Assembly: GCA_963669415.2 (NCBI GenBank)
Contig: CAXXPS010000001.1
Span: forward strand, 620,001-684,000
Length of the DNA: 64,000 nucleotides
Reading direction: 5' to 3'
From: JAWKWH01 sp963669415
GTDB taxonomy: Bacteria > Pseudomonadota > Alphaproteobacteria > Rhizobiales > Rhizobiaceae
Shown piece by piece: positions 37,671 to 46,626 of this stretch; the stretch's first letter is position 1; each line of letters begins with the position of its first letter. The notes under the pieces were generated by a model. It did not search any database and had not been told where the DNA came from. It saw only the letters and a program-made list of their open reading frames with translations. The position numbers and the translations under genes were made by a program.

Positions 37671-37673
37671 TTC
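37611..37673 (+). repeat. Left attachment repeat (attL), 63 bp
   Basis: Identical over 63 bases to 49637-49699. It runs from the D loop of tRNA-Val to three bases past the CCA (starts CGGGAGAGCACTACG, ends CCCACCATTC). Confidence 0.95.
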
Positions 37674-37740
37674 TAACAGTTTGATTTTATTCATCTTTTA
37701 GAATTAGCCTCTCTTCTCGAAAAGCTGACGATTTGGCTGT

Positions 37741-37759
37741 GGTCACACTCTGGTCACAC
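37741..37759 (+). repeat. Paired GGTCACAC sites at the left end
   Basis: GGTCACAC occurs at 37741-37748 and 37752-37759, 11 bp apart start to start, just before the recombinase start. A matching pair with the same spacing lies near the right end (49503 and 49514). They are candidate arm-type binding sites for the recombinase. Confidence 0.55.
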
Positions 37760-37772
37760 TGAAAGGTCGGTT

Positions 37773-38957
37773 ATGGCTTCAATTCGCAAGAGAAACGGGA
37801 AATGGCAGGTTCAGGTCCGACGCCAAGGACTGCCATCAATTACCCAGTCATTTTCATTCAAATCCGATGCTCTGGAATGGGCACGAGAGATCGAAAGACA
37901 AGCGGACAGGCGCGAACTGAAACGAGATGATGAGGTACTTGGTAACATCACGCTCGGATCATTGGTCGAACGCTACAGAAACACGGTTTCTCCCGGCAAG
38001 AAGGGCCATCAAATCGAGGTCATCGTTCTCAATGCGTTTCTGAGAGACGAGATTTGTTCACGGACATTGTCTCAACTGACGTCCACTGACTTCGCTCGAT
38101 ACAGAGATAAAAGGTTGCGCGAGATTTCGGCAATTTCCCTAAAACGGCAACTCTCTCCTATCCATAATCTGTTCGAAGTGGCTCGGGACGAATGGGAAAT
38201 CCCGATCAGCGAAAACCCCCTCGACAAAATGAGGTTGAAAACAACCAACAACAGGCGGGAACGGAGACTGAACGAAGGGGAGTTGGAACGCATTATTGAG
38301 TCTTCAAAAACGACGAGAAATCCCTTCATTCTTCCTATCATTATCTTTGCCACGGAGACCGCCCTGAGGCGCAGTGAGATACTTTCCCTTAGGTGGGGTA
38401 GCCTAGACACTAAACGCCTCTCAGCGACTCTCTACGAGTCAAAGAACGGGTATTCCAGGATTGTCCCTTTGTCACGTGTAGCCTTGGATATGGTGATGGT
38501 CACACAGGTAGTTCAAAAAGGTATTAGTAATGGAATAAGTGTAGGTTCTAAGGGTGCCTTACCAAGGAATAGGCTTTGTTTATCCCTCCTAAATCCTCAA
38601 GAATCTAAGTCTGTCTCTTATTCAACTGAACTAGGATATTTGTCTGGTTTAGATTCGAGAGGTTCTCAGGACTCTTCAGAGTTTGACTTAAGTGAATTTG
38701 AGCGGACAGACATGGATCCTGAACAACGTCTGTTTCCTATCACCCCAAATGCATTGAGACTGAGCTGGGAGAGGATTTGCAAGCGAGCAGGGATCAAAGA
38801 CCTCCACTTCCATGATCTCAGGCATGAAGCCATCAGCAGGTTGTTCGAGAAAGGTCTTACAGTTCCTGAGGTGGCCTCAATCAGTGGCCACAGGGACATA
38901 AGGATGTTGATGCGGTACGCCCATGCTCATCAAGAAAACATTCGAAGGAAGCTCTAA
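37773..38957 (+). CDS. Tyrosine recombinase (island integrase)
   Basis: A 394-residue site-specific recombinase that probably inserts and excises the island at tRNA-Val. The N-terminal arm-binding region (SIRKRNGKWQVQVRRQG) and core-binding helices come first. The catalytic residues are Arg in TALRRSEILSLRW, His and Arg in HDLRHEA, His in SGHRDI and the Tyr nucleophile in MRYAHAH. Between VPLSRVALDM and RLFPITPNALRLSWERI there is an unusual Ser/Gly-rich stretch of about 65 residues encoded by AT-rich DNA (about 38505-38705), where the family normally has a short loop. The frame is intact throughout. The start is ATG at 37773. Confidence 0.93.
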   Translation: MASIRKRNGKWQVQVRRQGLPSITQSFSFKSDALEWAREIERQADRRELKRDDEVLGNITLGSLVERYRNTVSPGKKGHQIEVIVLNAFLRDEICSRTLSQLTSTDFARYRDKRLREISAISLKRQLSPIHNLFEVARDEWEIPISENPLDKMRLKTTNNRRERRLNEGELERIIESSKTTRNPFILPIIIFATETALRRSEILSLRWGSLDTKRLSATLYESKNGYSRIVPLSRVALDMVMVTQVVQKGISNGISVGSKGALPRNRLCLSLLNPQESKSVSYSTELGYLSGLDSRGSQDSSEFDLSEFERTDMDPEQRLFPITPNALRLSWERICKRAGIKDLHFHDLRHEAISRLFEKGLTVPEVASISGHRDIRMLMRYAHAHQENIRRKL

Positions 38958-39100
38958 TCGATGCGCAACGTATTAGATTTGTGGAATTGGAATGTTGAAC
39001 GCAAATTTGGTGCGTTACAATTTTTTATGACCGTAACGTCGTATGTCGGCAATGTACGTTAACCAGAAATATCTTTGTTGAATCACAATTACATTGTATT

Positions 39101-40079
39101 GTGAGCATGATTTATTATAATAACAGAAGGCTGCAATTGATGATTATTAGAATTGTATTGTATTTGATATTTGCATCGATAATCAGCAACGCATCTGCGG
39201 AGCCTTATTTTGGTAAATTTGTCGGAGTTGTCAGCGGGGATTTTATTTCTGGTACTGATCCACAACTGTTCAAACTCGACCAACCTTTCACATTTGTAGA
39301 TCCAAACGGGCTGAACTGGACTGCTCCCAGCGGAGAGGTCGTTGATGGCGCATCGATACCTTGGTGGGCTTGGACAATTGTCGGTAGTCCATTTACCGAT
39401 AACAATATTCGAGCATCGGTTATTCACGACTACTATTGTTGTGCGAAAACAAGAAACTACTTGGACACGCATACCGCTTTCTGGAGAGCTCTGAGGCTTT
39501 CCGGTGTGGGAAGACCAAGCTATCCTCATGTGGCACGCAGTGCTTTTCGGTGGACCAGACCACTGGGAAGTTGATCCAAATAGAACCCCTCCCGTACCCT
39601 GTAACCAAGGCCCGTCTGAAGTGGCAGTGGGAATATTAGACAACATGCCTCCAAGAGTTAAAGGCATAACTGTTAGCAAATACATCGCATTGGCACGAAC
39701 GATAAAATCATCTGATGGAAGAATATTAGATATTGTGAACGGTAAGGTTATCGAAACAGGGACTGCTGAAGCTTTTGAACATATCAACACTCTTCAGAAG
39801 GCCATTTACAGCAAGTTTGATTTTCCCCGAGAGGCGCTTGGCTTATTTTCTACAATTTCGGCTGAAGAAGTTGCAGCGATGAGCGATAAGGATACCGAAA
39901 TTCGAGTTGCGCCATGGAGCCCTGGCCAAGTTCTCGAGATAGAAGCGTTTCTCAAAGAGGCAGGAACAATTGTTGACCATGAGCCAGTATTCTATGAAGG
40001 TAAGCTGATTGAACCGGTCCTCGTTGATAACATCAATTCCGAGGACTACTGGGAGAACTCGCTAGCTGTACTTAGGTAA
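39101..40079 (+). pseudogene. DUF1353 exported protein gene, frameshifted
   Basis: The first frame (39101-39574) has a signal peptide best started at ATG 39140 (MIIRIVLYLIFASIISNASA) and a DUF1353 domain (VDGASIPWWAWTIVGSPF, VIHDYYCC, DTHTAFWRALRLSGV). After SGV the family continuation (EDQAILMWHAVLFGGPDHW) is found in the next frame, which runs on to 40079. Dropping one G from the GGG at about 39507-39510 joins the two into a protein of about 325 residues. The C-terminal 150 residues are not recognised. This is either a true frameshift or a one-base sequence error. Confidence 0.75.
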
Positions 40080-40101
40080 CGGCACCCTCCTCGAGAGGCA
40101 T

Positions 40102-41480
40102 GTGAGTTTAAATTCATTTCTCGCATACACCTGTCGACCCGAGAGCGCCGTTTCGAGTTTTCAGGTACCATACCACCGGAGAAACAAAACGCCTCTCTAC
40201 CTCAGGTTTGTTAGCGCTGGAATCATGATGAAAAGAGAGCTGAAACCTATGATGATCGACTGGGATCGTCAGCCGACAAGTCCTGTCGAGTTCAAGTGCA
40301 CGATAATTCCGTTCCGGGAAGCCCTAAAGTTTCTCCGATCGATGAAAGACAAGGTAGTCGTGAAACGGTACGCCGGCAGAGAAGCGGGTCTTCGGTTCAG
40401 ACGTGTCTTGAATCCTATCATCATGTGCGGTGTTGAACAGCTTGAAACAGGAATTTCAGTCAGAGCAAGCAAAGACCAATTCAACAATCATCGATTAGAA
40501 GAACTGGGGATCGACTGGTCCTATATCGATAGTGCTTTTTGGGCTCTCAGAGAAGTAGGAGCTTTGGACTTTAAGTACATTGATCCGGATTCTGGCGTCC
40601 TAGAATATGTCTTGATCACCGAAGCTCCACCAAGCATCGAAAACAAGTCTGATAAAGCTTTGGATCTAGATCACTCCAGACAGCTTGACGTCCATGTCTG
40701 GTCAACGCATCAGGAAACCAATGAATTCGTCGATGCGATCTATGAACGGTACTTTGAGGGTGGCAACGAAAATATCCGGAAGAAGCACCTCAAGGTCGTG
40801 CTCTTCGATCTCTACCTTGCCTGGAGTGACGATCCGGAATTGAAAATCGCTTACTCGAGGAATGTTGATTCATACAAAGCCAAATCTCGCTACAATGAAC
40901 TACATATCTCGAAGCTCACTCCCACAATTGTCGATAGGCTGGTCGAAGTTGGATTAGTCGAGCACATAAAAGGCTTTCGAGATCGGGAAAGCGAAATAGG
41001 CAGAATGTCTCGAATGTGGCCGACCGACCATCTCATCGAGATGTTTAAAAACGCGAAATTCGGTCCTCTGGATTTCGGCCACCTTGAGAACCGAGAATGC
41101 ATCATCCTTAGAAACGAAGATGGTGAAGACATCGAATATGAAGACACCGAAGAAACAAACCTAATGCGTGGTGTTCTGAATAATTACAATGCCCTGTTGC
41201 GTCGGACCTTCATCGATATTCCGACTCTTGAAATGACGTGGATAGACCTGGAACCTGATAGTCCACTGCGCCACAAACGATTGCACGTAAATCAGCGAGA
41301 CAAATTCGTTCGGCGCATATTCAATCGGGGATCATTCGAGAAGGGTGGAAGGTTTTTTGGCGGCTGGTGGCAAAGGTGTCCAGAGGCATGGCGAGAGAAG
41401 ATTTTTATGAATGATCGGCCATCAGTGGAGATCGATTATTCCGGACTTCACATGGTTCTCTTGTATGCACGAAAAGACCG
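40102..41480 (+). pseudogene. Unknown island gene, 3'-truncated at a recombination joint
   Basis: About 450 residues of unknown function, with a likely start at ATG 40225 (the frame opens at GTG 40102). The region has charged helices and near the end GRFFGGWWQRCPEAWRE and PSVEIDYSGLHMVLLYA. That last Asp-Tyr-Ser-x-Leu-His pattern looks like the middle of a longer domain, and I recall it from uncharacterised proteins of other islands. After LLYA the reading changes abruptly to recombinase sequence in another frame, so the original C-terminus is missing. The open frame ends at 41523 with 14 or so junk residues. Confidence 0.6.
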
Positions 41481-41900
41481 GATGTCTACGCGGCTGGTAG
41501 GGTCAAGGAGCGCACTTCGATAATACAGAGCAAAACTGGTAAGCCTGTGCAGTTTGAAATTACTGAAGGGACAAGAAAGTCACTTCGTGAATGGATAGGC
41601 CATCCAGGAATGACGGGTTGTGACTTTCTTTGGCCGAGCAGGTTTCATGCTCCTGACCATATTTCGACCAGACAGTATGCAAGGCTGGTGAAAGACTGGG
41701 TTGCATCGATTGGCCTGGAGCCTAGCGCACATGGCACACATTCACTTCGAAGGACCAAGGCCGCACAGATCTACAAGAAAACTGGCAACTTGCGGGCGGT
41801 CCAGCTTCTTCTTGGCCATACCAAGATGGACAGCACAGTTAGATATCTGGGTGTCGAGCTCGAGGATGCACTCGCAATATCAGAAAGCGTCGAAATCTAG
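41472..41900 (+). pseudogene. C-terminal fragment of a second tyrosine recombinase
   Basis: About 142 codons in the frame of 41547-41900, readable back to about 41472 without a start codon. The sequence SIIQSKTGKPVQFEITEGTR, the HSLRRTKAAQIYKKTGN box (His, Arg), LLGHTKMDSTVRYLG (His, Tyr) is the catalytic C-terminal half of a phage-type integrase. The N-terminal half is absent. It is unrelated in detail to the integrase at 37773, so it records another element. Confidence 0.85.
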
Positions 41901-41926
41901 ATTAGAACTCGGGCCGGTATCGCTGC

Positions 41927-41946
41927 CGGCCCAAAGCCGACATTCG
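41927..41946 (+). repeat. Dispersed island repeat, copy 1 (CGGCCCAAAG core)
   Basis: CGGCCCAAAGCCGACATTCG lies 27 bases after the recombinase fragment. Related sequences follow the next two genes at 43029-43040 (ACGGCCCAAAGC) and 44071-44090 (ACGGCCCAAACCGGCCATTC). Confidence 0.5.
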
Positions 41947-41993
41947 GATATCAACTTCATCTCGCATTGCAGTAACTGAAAAGCGGACAAGGC

Positions 41994-42998
41994 GTGCGTT
42001 TCGTAGACAGCGGATATTCCAGGTGCCACATTTGGTTTTCACACGTTGATGGAATCAACCCGATGCAGAATTGCGTCATCCTCAATCCGCAAGCTGGCGG
42101 TGGTAAAGCCGGTGCTGTTTGGCGGCATATTGCTCCATTACTCGAAGACGTCATCGGGGAATTTGAGCTCTTCCGTACTGAGGCTCCAATGGATGCGACA
42201 CACTTGGTGCGAAAGGCAATTTCCGACGGAGCCGAACTAATTGTCGCAGTGGGCGGTGACGGCACGTCAAATGAAGTGGTCAACGGCTTTCTCGACAGTA
42301 ATGGCCAAGTCTCACAGGTATGTGCGCTGGCATTGGTCCCTTGTGGAACCGGCACTGACTTCGGCCGAACGCTAGGCCTGGCCAGTGACCCGACAGTGGC
42401 GATCTCCAGAATATCCAAAGACGCAGAACGGGTGATCGATGTCGGGGTCGCGAGCTTCCATTCAAATGAAGGTGCTTTGGCATCACGCTTGTTCTTGAAC
42501 ATAGCCAGTTTCGGACTTTCCGGAGCAATCAACCGAAGAACTGAGAGGGCGGTGCGGTTGCCTTTTTTGCCGATCAGGTTGACATATTTGATGGAGACAC
42601 TTCTCGGGTTACGCTCCTACAATCCAGCAAACGTTCGTTTGTCCATTGACGATACCGTCATTGAACGAGAAATCATGTTTGTCGCGATTGCAAATGCTCG
42701 ATATTTCGGGGGCGGTATGATGGTCGCTCCGGATGCGGATCCGTCTGACCGTCTTCTGGATGTTGTTGTTCTCAACAAAATGTCGAAGGTACGGCTGGCG
42801 AGAAATATCCCGCTCGTATTTCGTGGCGCCCATGTTCGACTTCCGGAAGTTGAAATATTTCGCGCCGTGCGGATCATCGCGGAGACACAGGATGAAACGA
42901 ATCAGTCGCCGATATTTTTGGAGTTAGATGGCGAGAATACTGGTTTTCTGAACTGCGAGTTTACTGTTCAGGCAAATGCGCTTCGGTTGTGGCAATAG
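41994..42998 (+). CDS. YegS/BmrU-type lipid kinase (diacylglycerol kinase catalytic domain)
   Basis: The protein has the DAGK catalytic fold: ILNPQAGGGKAG at the N-terminus, the nucleotide-binding VAVGGDGTSNEVVNGF, PCGTGTDFGRTLGL, and FVAIANARYFGGGM in the C-terminal domain. It probably phosphorylates a lipid with a diacylglycerol or sphingosine-like head. The ATG at 42063 gives 311 residues and matches the family start; GTG at 41994 adds 23 residues. It looks intact and is one of the few complete cargo genes of the island. Confidence 0.9.
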   Translation: MRFVDSGYSRCHIWFSHVDGINPMQNCVILNPQAGGGKAGAVWRHIAPLLEDVIGEFELFRTEAPMDATHLVRKAISDGAELIVAVGGDGTSNEVVNGFLDSNGQVSQVCALALVPCGTGTDFGRTLGLASDPTVAISRISKDAERVIDVGVASFHSNEGALASRLFLNIASFGLSGAINRRTERAVRLPFLPIRLTYLMETLLGLRSYNPANVRLSIDDTVIEREIMFVAIANARYFGGGMMVAPDADPSDRLLDVVVLNKMSKVRLARNIPLVFRGAHVRLPEVEIFRAVRIIAETQDETNQSPIFLELDGENTGFLNCEFTVQANALRLWQ

Positions 42999-43028
42999 TT
43001 AGAATGGCGGATCTATTATCGTAAGCTG

Positions 43029-43040
43029 ACGGCCCAAAGC
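43029..43040 (+). repeat. Dispersed island repeat, copy 2
   Basis: ACGGCCCAAAGC, 30 bases after the lipid kinase stop; see the copy at 41927. Confidence 0.45.
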
Positions 43041-43255
43041 TGCTGTTCAGTGAGTTCGCATGTATCGCACCGCACCATGCACAAATCGGACATTCCTGGG
43101 ATCGTCGCGCGAACTGAGTTTCCGTTTCGTCAGTGACTTATCTCTCTGTTCAGCAATTCAAGCTAAGGTGACAGCACGTTCGCAACGATTGTTGCGGCCA
43201 GATTAGTATGTCGCAGCGCAGCGGTACTTTTGTCAGAGCAAGGATCTCCATACTG

Positions 43256-44071
43256 ATGAAAAAGCTGATTGCGATAAGCTTGGTAGCGGTCTCGTTGGTA
43301 ATGTCTGCGGGATTTGCCATCGCTCAGGCGCCCGACCCTCGCACGACAACTCGCATCATTGACTTTCCTGATTGCTGTCCGCGCCCCGTCTGGTGGGATG
43401 AAGTTGAGGTTGAGACCCGAATCGACAGCATGGAAACGTTTCTTGCTGTCTGGCAAAATCGTGAGTTGACAGACAAGCAAAGAGCAAAGGCGCTGTTCCG
43501 GGCTATTGAAGATTTTGCCCGGCACAACGACGACATCTCCGCAGCGGCGGTCAACTACTACTACTGGGTCGACAGGGACTACGACCATATCCTCAGGCTC
43601 TACGAATTCGGTGTTGGGCGCTACCTCGACTACGACCGGCCGTTGCAAAACTACACAGGCAAAGCCGGCGACATGTCAGCTGGAATGGTGAACAATCTGG
43701 CCAAGCTCTATTTGCGTGTAGGTGAGCCTGAAAGGGCGGTGCCGTGGCTACGCTTCATCCTCGAAGTCCGTTCGGTAGAGGTAAACGACCATCTTCTTGA
43801 AACCGCTGCAGCGCACTTGGGCGACACGCTGACCCGTCTAGGGCGCAGACCTGAGGCGATTGAGGTGCTGCTGGCAGCACGACGCGATTATGAGGGTGAT
43901 TGGGAGAAACGATTAGACGATCAACTGGCCAGATTACGTGACGAAATGGGATTGTCCTATCACCTCCACGACACCCGATACGGCGTCCGAGTACTTGGCG
44001 CCGCGATCATTCTTGCTTTGGGTGGCATCTTGATTTGGCTACGACAACGACGCAAGGCCACCTTGAGCTAA
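43256..44071 (+). CDS. Exported TPR-like protein with C-terminal membrane helix
   Basis: A 271-residue protein that I do not recognise as a named family. It has a signal peptide (KKLIAISLVAVSLVMSAGFAIA), a Pro/Cys/Trp patch (DFPDCCPRPVWWDEV), a helical TPR-like body (NNLAKLYLRVGEPERAVPWLRFILE, HLGDTLTRLGRRPEAIEVLLAARRDYEG), and a C-terminal membrane helix (RVLGAAIILALGGILIWLRQRRK) with a basic tail. It is thus probably periplasmic with an inner-membrane anchor. The ATG at 43256 is chosen for the signal peptide; the frame opens at 43208. Confidence 0.72.
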   Translation: MKKLIAISLVAVSLVMSAGFAIAQAPDPRTTTRIIDFPDCCPRPVWWDEVEVETRIDSMETFLAVWQNRELTDKQRAKALFRAIEDFARHNDDISAAAVNYYYWVDRDYDHILRLYEFGVGRYLDYDRPLQNYTGKAGDMSAGMVNNLAKLYLRVGEPERAVPWLRFILEVRSVEVNDHLLETAAAHLGDTLTRLGRRPEAIEVLLAARRDYEGDWEKRLDDQLARLRDEMGLSYHLHDTRYGVRVLGAAIILALGGILIWLRQRRKATLS

Positions 44072-44090
44072 CGGCCCAAACCGGCCATTC
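44071..44090 (+). repeat. Dispersed island repeat, copy 3
   Basis: ACGGCCCAAACCGGCCATTC overlaps the stop codon of the TPR gene by one base; related to 41927 and 43029. Confidence 0.45.
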
Positions 44091-44215
44091 GCTATTGCAA
44101 GTCCCAGCATCCGTTTGCGGACATTCGCTGCATCTGCGAAGTGTTGGGCAGCCCGATGTCGGCAAGAGACGGGGGCATAATTGACCGACTGCTCAGCGCA
44201 TAAACCTGGCGCGAT

Positions 44216-45547
44216 TCATTCGATGAGCCCATCCAAGATCGAAAAAAGCTTCTGCTCAATTTCGTCAGGATACTGAGTAGTTACGTCAACCTTGGAGGCA
44301 ACCTTTTTGGCCAAATCCAGCTTTCGGTGGGTTGTTCCACACATTGTAATATTGTCCTCAACTATCGACATCTGCCCAATGCCACCAAAGATCTCCTGCA
44401 TAATCGTTTCAGGATAGAAGTGCTCAATACCGTTTTTCGACCATTTGATGATCCTGTCTTCCGACACGCCCTTCTTTTTGAGTGTTTCCACGATGTCAGC
44501 ACCGTGGGTCGAATCCAGAATTGGCACGATTCTTCGGTTGTACGGGCTTCGTTGGAGGTCAGGAAAAATCTGCGCCATCATGTGCGCGTATCTCTTCATC
44601 TCACTGTCGTTGGTCGCGTTTATGATGCTCACGCTAAGGCCTGGGTACTTCGTCTGAATCACCCTTCCCAAAAATATCTCTTCAGATTCCCCTTCCACGA
44701 ACAGGATAATTGACGGAAGGAAGAGGCTCTCAAGTCGATTTCCAAGCAGGAAAAAATGTATCTGGTTGAACTCAGATAGTGATGACAATCTGTGAACATT
44801 AATGTTGTCATCTTGCTTATTGATGATGAGGTTATTGGATATGTTCTTGCGATCCAAAAAGAGAGAGGAGTGCGTCGCAAAAACTATGGATTTGATATGA
44901 GGGAAGTATTTCTTTCGGTTCGCGTCCTCGAGCAGAAAGTCTGCCAGTTGTCCCTGCGATTTTGGACTGATCCCCAGTTCCGGCTCGTCAATCAAGAAGT
45001 GTGTGTACTCGTCATCTAGCAAACTAGTTACAATTGATACGACAAGCCGGATGCCAGAGCTGGCAAATGAAAAATTGTGCCCATCGCAGGATATGTACCT
45101 TTGGGACATTTCGTTTTCTGGATACGCAAGCTCCAAGGTTAGTTCTGCGCCGAGAACCAACTTGACGATCTCGAAAAGTTGGTTTCTGCGAGTATTGTCC
45201 AGTTCAGCAATCGCCTGCTGAACGTTGAAAGGCGAGTTGTCAAGATTTTGAGATGCGGTTGAGAATTGTCTCCGAAATTGCCTGTACCACTCCGACCGAC
45301 GGTTTGGTTGTGGTGAATAGGGCTACAACGCGTTAAAATTATTGTAGCGCTGCGGTCCCAAGTACGTGGCATTCTCGCCAATTGCGAGGACCAAATTCTT
45401 TAGAACAAATGACTTCCCAGAATTATTAGGACCGATTAGGCAAGTGTATTCGCCGTCTTTGAGCTGGTTCTCAGTCTCGCCGTCCGCAAAACATATTTGG
45501 GTATTCGGTCTTTCGTTGAATCCATACTTGGGCATTGGAGACACCAA
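44216..45547 (-). pseudogene. OLD-like AAA ATPase with TOPRIM domain, interrupted by one in-frame TAG
   Basis: One frame of 443 codons is broken only by a TAG at 45323-45325. Before it: Walker A LIGPNNSGKS. After it the same frame reads straight on (PYSPQPNRRSEWYRQF... IAELDNTRRNQLFEIVKLVLG) to the ABC-like SSGIRLVVSIVTSLL, Walker B HFLIDEPELGISP, FATHSSLFLD, and a TOPRIM-like part with FVEGESEEIF and ILDSTHGAD. The domain order is that of OLD nucleases and related defence ATPases. The likely start is TTG 45547, GTG 45544 or ATG 45535. No UvrD-like helicase, reverse transcriptase or DUF4435 partner is adjacent. Confidence 0.8.
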
Positions 45548-45840
45548 TTGAAACGAATTTCTTAATTCTCATAGTTGTGTTGGCAAGTAGGCGCAACTCC
45601 AATGTCTGCCTTGATATTTGGCTGACTTTGTATCAACTCGGTCGCGCGATCATCAAGATTGAAGAGCCCATTGGGGTGGTTGCAAAAAAGGAAAACAAAC
45701 AAACATAACTCGCACTGTCGTGCTGGTTTACACCGCCCGCACCGCCGGGGAATCCCACGACTCCAATGGCGATAATACACCGTCTTAAAAGACGGCGAGG
45801 ACGCGAAGAGACCGCTAACTCATTGATTTTAAAAAGATAG

Positions 45841-45913
45841 GCGCATAGCTCAGTTGGCAGGGCAGCTGACTCTTGTTTAGCCGGTGCAGAGTTCAAGTGC
45901 AGAAAATCAGGCA
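45841..45913 (+). pseudogene. Degenerate tRNA-Lys-like sequence
   Basis: GCGCATAGCTCAGTTGGCAG resembles the acceptor and D arm of tRNA-Lys, and GCTGA-CTCTTGT-TTAGC forms an anticodon arm with CTT in the anticodon place. The T stem does not pair and no 3' acceptor strand complements GCGCATA, so it is a remnant, perhaps of an attachment site of another element. Confidence 0.6.
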
Positions 45914-46438
45914 AAGTGAATGCCACTCCTGCCCCGGGGAAGACGTGTGACGGTGTGGAGAAAGTGGGTTTTCATCACCACCCTAATGTCAGCTTTTGCC
46001 GAGGCAACCCGGCAAATTCGCACCTGCAACCAAAGTCTGCTTCCCGCCCGTTTTGGACCTCGGCCGAAAATTCGCAGATGTGCGCTTTGTCCGCATAGTG
46101 GTCGTTCGCTCGCCATTCGAGCGCAAAATTCCGGCGAACGTCCGCTTTCGGAAATCTCGCCTGAACTCTTCGCACCTGCAGCGAAAGTCTGCAATCCCCC
46201 CATCCAAGTCATTTGTGTCTGCTCAACTTCTTTCAATCTGCACAAACTGTGATGTCGCATTACCATATGGTCAGATATTTGGCGTGATGCAAACGGTTAG
46301 GTTTGTACCGCGTGCTCATTCTAAGGTTTCCCGGAATTGGGCGGATTCTCGATAATATTTGGCAACCGGCTTGATGCGATACATTACCCCACACTTCTAT
46401 CCTACTTTGCACTCTATTCATTCCTTACATTTCAGTGA

Positions 46439-46522
46439 TTTCTGCGAGAAAATCTCGCGGTGTCACACATGCCGACTGATGCCCCGGCACCCCTCCAAAG
46501 CGATGCACAAGTGCACGGGTTA
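46439..46522 (+). repeat. Diverged island repeat, copy A
   Basis: Begins with TTTCTGCGAGAAAATCTCGC, which contains a short inverted repeat, and continues with TGATGCCCCGG and CCCCTCC. It aligns loosely over about 85 bases with 49396-49490. Confidence 0.5.
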
Positions 46523-46626
46523 AGCAATGAAACTGTGTCTTCTTTCATCATGTAGAATTGGTCCGGAGGTATTCGACATCAGATGGTAAGCTATCAGACA
46601 GACCTCGGTTTCTGAGATTTGAACAA

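Larger units (their letters stand above)
45548..46626. other. Non-coding stretch of remnants inside the island
   Basis: Over 1 kb without a credible gene; the open frames here (for example 45907-46266) have low-complexity, out-of-family products. It contains a tRNA-Lys-like remnant (45841-45913), two copies of a 24-bp sequence beginning TTCGCACCTGCA and ending AAAGTCTGC (46017-46040 and 46169-46192, two mismatches), and a repeat with the hairpin CGCGAG-type core at 46439. It reads as scar tissue of earlier insertions. Confidence 0.55.

Noticed and set aside
41927..44090. Integron-type cassette array
   Set aside because: The post-gene repeats lack the GTTRRRY and RYYYAAC core sites expected of attC and there is no integron integrase.
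45907..46266. Open frames on both strands in the island scar region
   Set aside because: Their products reflect repeated non-coding DNA (short repeated blocks), with several overlapping frames of equal quality.
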